Shown piece after piece: positions 11,610 through 22,408 of a stretch of 64,000 nt of DNA; position 1 is the stretch's first letter, and the number at the start of each line of letters is the position of its first letter. This DNA comes from Apostichopus parvimensis (taxonomy: Eukaryota; Echinodermata; Holothuroidea; Aspidochirotida; Stichopodidae). Where the stretch lies: the NCBI GenBank assembly GCA_000934455.1, contig KN889596.1, positions 1-64,000 on the forward strand, written 5' to 3'. Under the pieces are notes generated by a model, which did not search any database, was not told the DNA's origin, and worked only from the letters and a program-made list of their open reading frames with translations. The translations under genes were made by a program, and so were the position numbers.

Positions 11610-12893
11610 CTGCGAGAGAATGACAACAGTTCAAGGCTTTCGTTTATCTTGTTAAACGGTGAATATATCCAGTCACGTAGTTCATACTTCGTGGAAATTT
11701 TTCCCGGATGAACAGCTGACTGGCAGTTTACCATGCACATATGCAAGAGCATGTTTACAGATGTTTCAAAGGTTGTATACAATATAATGAGAATGTTCTT
11801 CTCGAAGATTTGAATAATACATTATAAGTCACAGTTTATAACACAAAACTCTTTCTACTCTCAAGATTTACGAGTAACGATCACTGAGTAAAAAATGACT
11901 ACAGCATACACTATATAACATAGGTAAATTTACTTAAATCCAATGAAGCTAAAGCAAAATAGAAGATATCTCCACTTGATCCAAATCCAGTTCAATTTGC
12001 ATCGCCTTGACAACTCACCAGCACCCACAAACGTTCAAAGGCTATGTGCCATACAGATGTGTGGAAACCATCAAACCTTGTTTTATGGTTTTATTTTGTT
12101 AGCATCTCTAGCGACATTTATGTGACTGTATATAGTCCCTTTTAAAACCACTCTGATAAAATAGAATGATTTTTTGCTGCATCCCAACTTCCTATTCTAA
12201 TAATCTTTCAAGATATTCATTTTCATTTACAAATTCTTTAATGAGTAAAAATGTCATTCTTTGTGCAAATTCGATGATAACATATCATTCACCTAGCTGT
12301 TTCAGGAGATGAAAATGTTATGACGGTACTAACGATCATTAAACCCATCATTTAACCCAACGTCAAAGAATCATTGCGATCCAATTCACATTTTGTCATT
12401 TTACAACTGTCAATGACCTCTGCTTGCATGCGAAAATATACTTCTTCGACCATTTTGTTGAAAACAATTTGTCAGAAATAATCACAGTCTACATTAAATG
12501 GCTACTTCTGAGTTTCCAAATGTTCCTTGAACATATTTTCGCCAGCATATTATATGCCAATTACATTTCACTGAGCATATGTTGGTAATTGTCCAAACTT
12601 CCAATAATACTTCTAACAAGATAGAAACCAATTCAGATTTCTCTCCAAGAGGTACAGTATTCTTAGACAGTTGATAGAAGTATAATGTTACACTATCAAG
12701 GGTGACAGAAAAGCCAAGAAGACAGAGGCTGGGCCTCCCTATGACTATTCCTTTCATTTGCCGTCGTCCCCGACTTGGAATCTTAAAGAGACAGAACCAT
12801 TTTACAAGGTCATTTACAGTATTTTCGATTTAGTCAAATTGCCATGTATCTTGGAACCAAAACAGAACTAGCATTGTTGGATACAGGTGGCAA

Positions 12894-13896
12894 AAAGCCT
12901 ACAGTGAAATTACGACCTTCCTTACTGGTTTCGAACCTCTGGACATACAATCAGTATCCATGGCCTAGTTGGTTAGGGCGTCCACATATAAAGCGGGAAC
13001 CGGGGTTTGAATCCCTGTGGAGGCTGAAAGTGTTTTCACTGTTCATTACAATTTCAAACACATATAACATTTCCGTCTGGAAGACATTTATCTTGTAGTG
13101 CTAAGTAGCTCCATGTACAAGTGGGAGAAGCTGAACAGCTACTACCTTACATTTCATGTCAGGTGAGCTATCAAACTTTACAGTTTTAGCTCATTTTTTG
13201 GACATTTCAAAGACTATTTCAGATCAGAAGATGGAGGATGAAAAACCCACCTTACTTGTAGCTGGGCAGAGGTCAGACTCACAACCTTCCAGATACCCAC
13301 TGCTAAGTTTACTGTCCCAGTTTGTATCCAACCCAACATAACACTGGTATGGGATGAAGGGGAGACTGCAGTCTCATTATAACCATGGCGATGGAAAGAG
13401 TGGGATATATGCCCCCCCCAAAAAAAAGAACTTGGTGGATCATAGGGTTGTATCACCGAGACACCAAGCCATGTAATATTCAAACATTAACTGGATAGCC
13501 CTCAATTTTAATTATTAACAGACCAATGAGGTAACATACATTGGGCAACACCTAATTACCTAACAGATTTGATCTTAGTCCAATACAAAATATTCTGTGT
13601 CCCACAAATTTCATTTATTGCAAACGTTGGAAGTCTCATGCCAGATGGATGTAATCGTACGTATAACAAATCCAATTCAAAACTTATACGAGCCTTGCAG
13701 ATTATGCCAAACAGTCCGAGATAATGATTAAAACCGTCCGGGCTTCATTTCCTAATCATTTAAACAAATCCCCGAGTGTTTGGTTTGAAATTTCAGAAAT
13801 GTTTTCAAGAAGAGGGAGAAAGAGAGAAGGCAAAAAACAAGAAAAATGGTTTGAAAAACTAATCTTTTGATTAATGAGATGATCTCCTAGAAACAA
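12894..13896. repeat. Left copy of a ~1-kb duplicated block at the first gap
   Basis: This block is matched along its whole length by 13947-14954 on the other side of a 50-N gap, with base changes and small indels at a level of several per cent by eye. It includes a tRNA-like SINE head at 12957-13024. The position suggests alternative haplotypes placed in tandem by the assembler. Confidence 0.85.
12957..13024 (+). repeat. tRNA-derived SINE head, left copy
   Basis: The A-box-like segment is tggcctagttggttaggg and the B-box-like segment is ggtttgaatcc. The T-arm can pair as CGGGG/CCCTG with loop TTTGAAT, but the acceptor and D arms pair poorly, so it is a SINE promoter rather than a working tRNA gene. 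It repeats at about 14010-14078 in the duplicated block. Confidence 0.6.
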
Positions 13897-13946
13897 NNNN
13901 NNNNNNNNNNNNNNNNNNNNNNNNNNNNNNNNNNNNNNNNNNNNNN
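13897..13946. other. Assembly gap (50 N)
   Basis: A run of exactly 50 Ns, flanked by direct copies of the same 1-kb sequence. Confidence 1.
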
Positions 13947-14954
13947 AAAGCCTACAGTGGAATTACGACCTTCCTTACTGATTTCGAACCTCTGGACAAA
14001 CAATCAGTGTCCATGGCCTAGTTGGTTAGGGCGTCCACATATAAAGCGGGAACCAGGGTTTGAATCCCTGTGGAGACTGGAAGTGTTTTCACTGTTCTTG
14101 ATTTTCCAACTCATTACAATTTCAAACACATTTCCGTCTGGAAGACAGTTATCTTACAAGTAGTGCTAAGTAGCTCCATGTACAAGTGGGAGAAGCTGAA
14201 CAGCTACTACCTTACAATTCATGTCAGGTGGGCTATCCAATTTTACACAGTTTTAGCTAATTTTTTGGACATTTCCAAGACTATTTTAGATCAGAAGATG
14301 TGGATGAAAACCCCGCTTACTTTTAGCTGGCCAGGGGTCAGACTCACATCCTTCAAGATACCCACTGCATCTACTGCCCCAGCTTTTAGCCAACCCACCA
14401 TAACACTGGTATGGGATGAAGGGGAGACTGCAGTCCATGGCGATGGAACGGGTGGGATATATGTCCCCCCCCCCAAAAAAAACTTGGTGGATCATAGGGT
14501 TGTATCACCGAGACACCAAGCCATGTTATATTCAAACACAACTAGATAGCCCTCAATTTTAATTCTAAGAGACCAATGAGGTAACACACATTGGGCAACA
14601 CCTAATTAGCTAACAGATTTGATCTTAGTCCAATACAAAATATTCTGTGTCCCACAAACTTTAAATGTACATATTGCAAACGTTGGAAGTCTCACGCCAG
14701 ATGGATGTAATCGTACGTATCGCAAATCCAATTCAAAACTTATACGAGCCTTGCAGATTATGCCAAACAGTCCGAGATGATGATTGAAACCTTCCGGGCT
14801 TCATTTTCCTACTCATTTAAACAAATCCCTGAGTGTTTGGTTTGAAATTTCAGAAATGTTTTTCAAGAAGAGGGAGAAAGAGAGAAGGCAAAAAACAAGA
14901 AAAATGGTTTGAAAAACTAATCTTTTGATTAATGAGATGATCTCCTAGAAACAA
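13947..14954. repeat. Right copy of the ~1-kb duplicated block
   Basis: Counterpart of 12894-13896, including the tRNA-like head (about 14010-14078), a C-run followed by an A-run near 14465-14483, and the same right-hand end (gatctcctagaaacaa). Confidence 0.85.
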
Positions 14955-15280
14955 GATGTGTTTTTCTTTTCCTTCGTCATTTGATGCCAAATGTAATTCC
15001 TCTGCAAAATCAATTTACATGTCCCGCTTGATTTATTTCAAGTCTCAAAACAGAAGATCTTCCATAATTTGATCCTTTTTAATCAAATTACAGACAGAAA
15101 GGAGAGAATACTGACACAAACAGAGAGAAGAAAAACAAAAGTAATCATATATTCCTTGACATTTAACAATCTAATCTTTGCCACCAATTGCATTTATCTA
15201 CAAAACTGTCAAGAGTCGATCAACGTTTTTGTAAATCTTCACAGCAAAAACTCTGTAACGCCGGAAACCAACAAAAGGTT

Positions 15281-15300
15281 ATTAATTAATTAATTAATTT
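15281..15300. repeat. (TTAA)n simple repeat
   Basis: A short run of attaattaattaattaatt in intron 4. Confidence 0.75.
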
Positions 15301-15442
15301 TGCTATCTGTTTATCCAGTAGCCTCTTTGGCAGTTCTTGCGATCACAAAGTGTATTTTTAAACCAAAAACAAAGAGCAATGAAGATGGTACATTGTATGT
15401 GTGTGATGAAAACTGTACTGCACAATCCGACAGACGTCGTAA

Positions 15443-15802
15443 AGGGTGTGAAGACTTGCGCAAAAAGAAACGTCTCATGCCGGTAATCTGACCTAGTTTC
15501 GTATGACGTGTAACAGAAGTGTTAGACACCACCATCGATCCCAGAAAATACGCACACAGCTTGCTACCTTCGGTAATTAGACACTAGTGTACAGTCAGTA
15601 CATAAAGCTGTGGTCAATACCCACAGCACAGTATACAAACAATACAGCGATGGACATCTCAGGTCCAGCTAAAGATAACAAGGTATCATGTTTCATTACT
15701 AACTGCATTTTGTAGCGACAAGAGAAAAACGTCACTTGCAAGCAACGGAATGTTAACTTTTTCAGATGGCCGCACGCGGTTTGGGGCGAGTCTTCAATGC
15801 CT
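15443..15802 (-). mobile_element. TTAA-flanked MITE, copy 2
   Basis: 360-bp copy of the family at 7077-7433, in reverse orientation. The right flank has an intact TTAA (15803-15806); the left flank reads GTAA, one change from TTAA. The ends keep AGGGTGTGAAGACTTG and AGGCATTGAAGACTCG. There is no transposase. Confidence 0.8.
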
Positions 15803-17992
15803 TTAACTAACATAATTGGTTTCAAATGCATTTTCCGAAATGTTTGTATTAAAGCAAGTCATGTACTACTTTTTATGTCTCAAAGAAGCTGAGCCACATG
15901 TAACATGTGCTACCAGAAGGCATATTGTAGAGTTCCCCCTCCCCTCCCCACCCCCAAAAATAAATTATGATAATTATAATCATAAAACATTTAAAGCAAA
16001 AAAAAATTGATCTATGAATTAAAGCATTACATGGAAAATGACTCATGAAAGAGGAATTAATGTTGGGCACGAAACTGACAATTGTATTCCTAAGGAGTAC
16101 CTCTGATGGGGGTATTAATACACCACTCCTATTAAGTACCAGAAATATCTTAAAATCACCTCAATATTTTTTTTAAATGTTAGATACAACACACTTTATA
16201 AAATAGCTGCTTGGAATTATACATGCCCACTGCATAGAACTATCCTATCTGAACTAACGTGCAGCATGAAATAATTTCATCTCACCTCAAAATATCAAAA
16301 GGTGGAAGATTAAATACAAATTAATTTAGGGCTATAATCTGCAATGGGAATTAGTGCTGTATAGGCTAAGGGTAAATGTTGGTATTGTTAAAGCAAAACC
16401 TCAGTAAATGTTCTCAATGACTTTTGTCAAAAAAAAAGCCATGGTTGTATTCTGAACTTTAGATTCGGAAGAAAGAAAAATGTGACCCTTGACCCTGCAA
16501 GTGGGTCGGTGGGAGCGATGCAGAGCTAAAATGTCACCAAGTTTTGTGGGCTAGATAGATCAGAGGGGTACGAATGTTATGGGGAGACAGGTATCAGAAA
16601 ACAGCAAAATGTTATTTCATTATCATTATTTTCTATTCTCTGTTCCTCTGTTTGTGAGATGGGAGATGGATATTGTAAACTCATGCGGTCAGCGGCCAAA
16701 CTTTGGAAACGAGTTTTAACCGATCAAAAGACCAACCCGCATGACTTCAACCTAACAATAGAACAACAAACAGAGCCAAGGAAACAACACGCCAAAAAGA
16801 AGAAAAAAACATCAATTAGGGATTGACGCAGAGTCGAGGGTACTCCCCTGCGACACTGAGAGCAAGCTACTACAGAAGAAGAAAACAACCGTAGCCAATT
16901 GTCTCGGTTTCTTGATTACAAACCCCTCCAGGGAAACATTTATTATTTCTGTTTAAACTCATAAACTGTGAAAACTTATAGTGTCGGAAACTACACAAAC
17001 TGTATCGTTCAAAGAATAAAAGGTACAAAAAGTTAAAAAACCCTCGATAGAAAACCTCGCGAATAGGGTAAAGATGGAATCGGGGGAATTAATAGTCATC
17101 TCGAGTAGCCGTATGAACTTTGAGAAAAGGAAACGATAGAACATTGCCAAAAGCATTTTAGTGGGTGAAGTTTCATCAAAACTCATTTTCATCTTTTTGA
17201 ATTTGAAATCAGCTCTACTTAATATTGTCGCTACTACTTCATGCTTTTGAAAAGAATGATATATTTGGGTAAAATCGTCTTTGCCGTAAGGGTACGGACG
17301 TTAGTCACTTGGCAAATTACTAGTTTTGATAACTTTCATTCATTTTAGCACTTTATTTGTTGCAGTATATACTTGAAAATTGTAAACTTGAAAACGTTGA
17401 AATGGACATTTATTAGAACCTGTAAACTGTTAACTGTTTCCGAACATTACAGTAGATGTGGTTTTATTTGAATAATTGCTAAAATTCTTTCCAACGTGTT
17501 TGTTCTCCTATAAGCGAACAATTTATTGACACACACGAATGTAGAGAAGGGATAAATGTCTAAACTTTTGGGGAAGGGTGCAGTTTTTTTTTTGGTAAAA
17601 ATTTACAAATTCTTCTAAATTTGGTGCAGAATCCTATAGCAGACCTAATGGAACACTAATATGCAAATTATAAAGTGACACTACACTGGACAGGAAGCAA
17701 ACAATTTTTCCGTATAATTTATGAAAACAATACCCCATCAAGATTGGCACCACAATGTCCCTTCTCCCGTGTACACCCTAATATCTGTCTGCAACATAAT
17801 ATGCCATGTATTTCCCGAACACAGTGGGACGGCTTCATAACAGGTGGAACGACCAAGACAGGTCAAGTTATATTCCACAATTTCTTATATACTCTTTTTA
17901 CAACAAATGCACTTCTCTAAAGTCCTTCTTTTCCCAGAATTTTTAGGGCAAAACAACCAAAAAACACACAGCTGAAGATGACCTGCTTTGAA

Positions 17993-18248
17993 GGGGGGAT
18001 GTCGAGGGTCTTGCTGGGGGAACCGATGGGGAGCCACTTGAACAGCTTAAACGTTCTCATACCTTCTCTGTGAAGGACGACACGATTAAGTCATGGACTT
18101 TCACTCACCTTGACTGGGAAGACAGCATGACGTTTAAACGATGGGATTTCTCTGCTCAGAGAGGAGAGGAACGATCCGTCACATATTCGCAGATTGATGT
18201 GGTCGGTATATTGTGCCTGCTTGTTGAAATGAGCCTGTTTATCTAAAT
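17993..18248 (+). pseudogene. Exon-like segment resembling a Roc GTPase switch region
   Basis: The plus strand is open for about 84 codons, from after a TGA near 17990 to a TAA at about 18246, and is GC-richer than its flanks. It encodes DDTIKSWTFTHLDWEDSM followed by TFKRWDFSAQ. The order I-K-x-W-T-F ... M-T-F-x-x-W-D-F-x-x-Q resembles the Roc GTPase domain of Roco/LRRK-type proteins, where WDFAGQ is the switch II DxxG motif. Here the AG of that motif is replaced by SA, and the following conserved Y-x-x-T-H-Q is missing, so a decayed fragment is likeliest. The minus strand of the same bases is also open with a strong donor, and could instead be a cassette exon of the host gene. The identification rests on memory of the motif only. 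Confidence 0.3.
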
Positions 18249-19042
18249 TAATATGTAAATCAGGTTGGTGGCAAAAGTCATTGAACTACTGCAGCCATAA
18301 GATTTCACTGAGTACAGTTTAAGAACAAATAGGGCCGATAACAAACAGGAAAAAATTATTTAGAACAGGCCAGAAAGTACATTTCCACACACCTGACAGA
18401 TGAATGCAGCAGGAATTGTGCTGCACGGTGACCATATCTCAACAGTACAGTACTTTCCAGCTGAGTCAATGGTGATCAAGTTAAACATTCATGGACAAAG
18501 CTGTACTTCTAAGATGTAAACCTAACCCATCATCCTTATATTTTATGGTTAGAGATCTTTTGTGATGAAAGTAATTCCAAATATCTCAAGAAAATCTTGC
18601 TATTTTGGAGAGATATCCTAGTTTACATGCACCTTGTGTCAGAGGGACAAGCTGTTTTGTAAATGTTTGACTGTTATTGTGAAACTTTTGATCAATTCCA
18701 TAACAAGGTCATCATACTACCTAATTATGCAAATGTATTATATGTCAAAAATTGACATATTTTCATTAAACATATAAGACCCATGGTTCCCATTAATTGA
18801 CATTTTTTCTTTTTGAATTTTTGGGTAGATTTGGGGAAATTTTGAGAAATAAAATATTGATAAATAAGGGTATTATTTTATTTTTAGGTTGTTTTGCACA
18901 TAACAAACTTTAATAATTACCATCAGTTTCTGAGCTGATATACTTGCTGATAGGGTGGTGTACTGTACCTTATATCATCCCAAAAGCTTCTGACATTGGG
19001 TGGGGTAAGTTGCAATGGCTTAGAGAGAATACCCTCTATTTT

Positions 19043-19680
19043 CTGTCACGCGAGTTCACAAAATTAATCAATGAAGATTATTCATTCTGACCCACATAAT
19101 ATTTTTTTCCTCACATTACAGATATAAAGTCATGAAAACCAAAAAGATAAACCACTATTTATAATCTCACAATTACTCGAATCGTGTAAAAAATCCCCCT
19201 TAAAAACTATCACGTGAGTCACGTCATGTGACTGTGTAGTTTAATAGGTAATGAATCATGTTGAGAATATAATGACTATAAACCATAATAAAATGCACAT
19301 TCTTCATTGATAGTTTTGGTCTTTAAGTATTTAATTAACATTTTGCTAATTGTTCTAAGATCATGCTTACAATAATTTATTAGTGTTTATGTCCTCTATA
19401 TCTGCACTTTATTACCCCAATTCTTAACAGATTACATTAGTAAGTTCTACTCATCACGCAAGTCACGTTTGTTTGTCACGCAAGTCACGCTCTGTTTGTC
19501 CCATTATTTTCATATTTTTTTCTTTTCAAAATTGCCTCTATAATTGAGTAAGTGTCTTTTGCCATGCATATAAAATGAAATATTTTAAACTTTTATTTTA
19601 AAGTTTACAAAACAAGATGTGGGTATAAGTAACTGTCATTTTTCTGTTAATGGTAGCTGTTGCTGTCACACAAGTCACAT
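19043..19680. repeat. Cluster of TCACGYRAGTCAC-like motifs
   Basis: Five related copies occur at 19043, 19209, 19452, 19475 and 19664 (for example gtcacgcaagtcacg and tcacgtgagtcacg), irregularly spaced over about 640 bp of otherwise AT-rich sequence. A run of about 17 Cs follows near 19709-19727. Confidence 0.6.
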
Positions 19681-20134
19681 CCACTATTTTGCTCATTTCT
19701 CCCCACTCCCCCCCCCCCCCCCCCCCCAATGAAATAAAATATTTCATTTTCACAGATACTACAAAGTTTGAGACTAGGCTTACCTAAATAAATGAAAAAC
19801 CTTTCCCATTTAATTTCTCATGTCCTATAATAAAAGCAATTTGAAGTGACATTTTGTTCAAAATGTCAGGCCAGTCCTGGGGTCGCTGGAAGGCACCTTT
19901 TTACTTTAATGTAAACAGATCTTACAGGTTTACACTACTGCCATCACCAAATCTTGTTAAGTATTTCAAGTTTTTAAATTCAGTGTTTGCAAAATAATGG
20001 CGGCATATTTAGACTATTTCAATTCTTTAGCCCAGTGTGAGAAGGAGCTGGAGCATTAAACCTGCCATGATATCTCCCACCAAAACACCGTACCGCTGCC
20101 CGTATTGTGAAAAGGAAGGGAAGAAAATGCCAAA

Positions 20135-20222
20135 CCACTCCACTTCATTGGCTCCCTATCAGCTATGTACAGAATAAAGTATCAAGTACTTCTTTTCACC
20201 TTCTGTGCTCATCATCATCTTT
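20135..20222 (+). mobile_element. LINE reverse transcriptase C-terminal fragment
   Basis: One frame reads TPLHWLPISY and the next frame continues RIKYQVLLFTFCAHH, so a frameshift separates the two halves. The motif L-H-W-L-P-I-x-x-R-I-x-Y-K-x-L-L-x-T-F is the classic C-terminal reverse transcriptase end of CR1/Jockey-type non-LTR retrotransposons. It is a short, dead remnant with no recognisable 3' end. Confidence 0.7.
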
Positions 20223-20366
20223 AATCATAGAAAAGAAGAGAAATATATGCTAGGAGGACTCTGAAAGGTCACAGCTATATCCCCTCCTCATCAAGGATAT
20301 GTTTCTGCACTCTTATAAGTATTTTGATAGTTCTCTGTGACCAGAAACAGTTTCTGTGGCAATTAA

Positions 20367-21369
20367 CACGTTTTCAGTCCGAAAATAAAATCCACGTTCT
20401 CAGTCCGAAAAAAACGAGTTTTCAGTCCGACACGTTTTCAGTCCGAAAATAAAATACATGTTTTCAGTCCGAAAATAAAATACACGTTTTCAGTTCGAAA
20501 AAACGAGTTTTCAATCCGACACATTCTCAGTCCGAAAATAAAATACACGTTTTCAGTTCGAAAAAACGAGTTTTCAATCCAACACGTTCTCAGTCCAAAA
20601 ATAAAATCCACGTTCCCAGTCGGAGCTTAAATATATACTGTTCATTATATATAGGCCTATATATTATTATATTATCCTATAGGATAATATAGGCCTATAT
20701 ATATAGGCCTATATATATAGGCCTATATATATATATATATATATTACTCATATTTGACAAATAGAAAATATATTGGAATCTTCGTTCCCCTGGGACCTTC
20801 GTCAACATACTTGGCAGTCGAATGAAAAGTACAAAATGTAACACAATGAAAGTATGACGCTAGGTAAGTGTAAATTGCATTGATGGAATTAGAACCAAAT
20901 AAACCATGACTATATACAGGAAGAGGATTAAGGAGCAAAGAACGGATTACATATGTTTGTAAAACTGATAGTTGTTAAGGGGTCCCAAGTCTTTGTTGAG
21001 GCCAGTGATGTCAGATTTAATACGAAAGATTCAATCGATTTCTTTACTATCAGTTCGGGCTGTCACCGTTTATTGGTGATATTATGGCATTAAACTGCTT
21101 TCATTCCCCAACTGAAAACGTGTATTTCATTTTCGGACTGAAAACGTGTATTTCATTTTCGGACTGAAAACGTGTTGGATTGAAAACTCGTTTTTTCGAA
21201 CTGAAAACGTGTATTTTATTTTCGGACTGAAAACGTGTATTTCATTTTCGGACTGAAAACGTGGATTTCATTTTCGGACTGAAAAAGTGTATTTTATTTT
21301 CGGACTGAAAACGTGTATTTTTTATTTTCGGACTGAAAACTTGTCGGACTGAAAACTTGTCGGACTGAG
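20367..21369. mobile_element. Foldback-like pair of inverted minisatellite arrays
   Basis: The left arm (20367-20624) is a tandem array of cacgttttcagtccgaaaat-type units with a secondary unit aaaaacgagttttca. The right arm (21111-21369) is the same array in inverse orientation (ttttcggactgaaaacgtg). A 486-bp spacer separates them and holds an AT-rich palindromic stretch (20645-20746). Long inverted repeats made of short tandem repeats are the hallmark of foldback elements such as Drosophila FB. No flanking target duplication was found, so an inverted duplication of a satellite is the alternative. Confidence 0.65.
20645..20746. repeat. TA-rich palindromic repeat with AGGCCT units
   Basis: Repeats of tatataggcctatata surround a perfect short palindrome centred at 20680/20681 (atattatcctat followed by aggataatat). 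It ends in a (TA)n run. The stretch would extrude readily as a cruciform. Confidence 0.8.
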
Positions 21370-22044
21370 GGGTGTACCCCAAACTACAAACCTGAGCACC
21401 GGTTTCAGGTATTTTACGAGCTAGTAATTTGTCTCCTGTTTACTAATGTACTATTTCTCCTTTCGATGCATGTTGAAATCAACTGGTAATTTAGCTTAAT
21501 TGAGGAGCAAACACATCATCATCTTTATCTCAATGTGGAAGGGATGTTCTTGCTAATAATTTCCTCCAAAGTTTTGAGAAAGAAGTTAGAGGATATGCTG
21601 TACATTATGTCAGTTATATGCCAGGCTGCTGTCACTTTGTCCATGCGTGATGTCATAGTGTCACTACGAGATGAAATCTTGTCGATTCCTTTGTTCCCCT
21701 ATCTCAAATTTTCAGGATGAATATAAGTCATAAGGTCCCTCCAATCCCTTCCGCTTCCCCCTCCCCCGAACAAAACTTTAATCACTTCATGACAACATTC
21801 AAGTTCAGCCCAGTTTGAATGTCATGCACAATTTACTATGACTAAACCTATTGACCTTATGTTAAAGTGTTGTACAGTATACACCCTAGCCTCAGTGATA
21901 ATATTCATTTCTTTTCCCCTTTTTCGTTGTTGAAACTATATAGATATTCGTCAAGATATTGATTAGACATGGACTGATAATACTATGCCATCAGGTGCTT
22001 GCTCATAACCTCTCCGCATGGAAAGGAATCCAGACCCTATACCC

Positions 22045-22408
22045 CAGGGTTTCCCTAACTTTATCCCCCCACGAACCCGCTGTGGATGTCAGAGTTGTCC
22101 ACGAACCCCCAACTTTTCCAGACACGATCTGAGTCATTATTATACTATAATACGCATAACAGTGCTTCGTAAAAGATCAAGTATCACATGCACGGTACGG
22201 TACTACTATGGCAACATATGCGTATGGAACGCGAAAAGAGTTTGTCGATAGGTACAACTTTTGTACATTACTAACTTATATGACATGTCAGATGTTAGCT
22301 CAACAAAAAGTACTCTAGTTTTGACTTTCAGAATCATCTCACGAACCCCCTGGGATGGCCCCCCCCCCTTCCCTTGGGGGTTCATGCACCCCAGTTAGGG
22401 AACCCCTG
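22045..22408. mobile_element. hAT-type MITE with perfect 8-bp target duplication
   Basis: 364-bp element. The left terminus is CAGGGTTTCCCTAACT, and the right terminus read inward is CAGGGGTTCCCTAACT. It is flanked on both sides by the identical octamer CTATACCC (22037-22044 and 22409-22416). The 8-bp duplication and CAGGGGTTCCC-type ends are characteristic of hAT elements. The interior is AT-rich apart from C/G-runs near each end, with no transposase. The intact duplication implies a fairly young insertion. Confidence 0.9.

Noticed and set aside
12957-13024. Possible tRNA gene
   Set aside because: The T-arm pairs well but the acceptor and D arms do not, and the unit recurs in the duplicated block as part of a larger repeat.
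22018-22251. Plus-strand open frame with CGCQSCPRTP
   Set aside because: It lies inside the hAT MITE at 22045-22408 and arises from its C-rich terminus.
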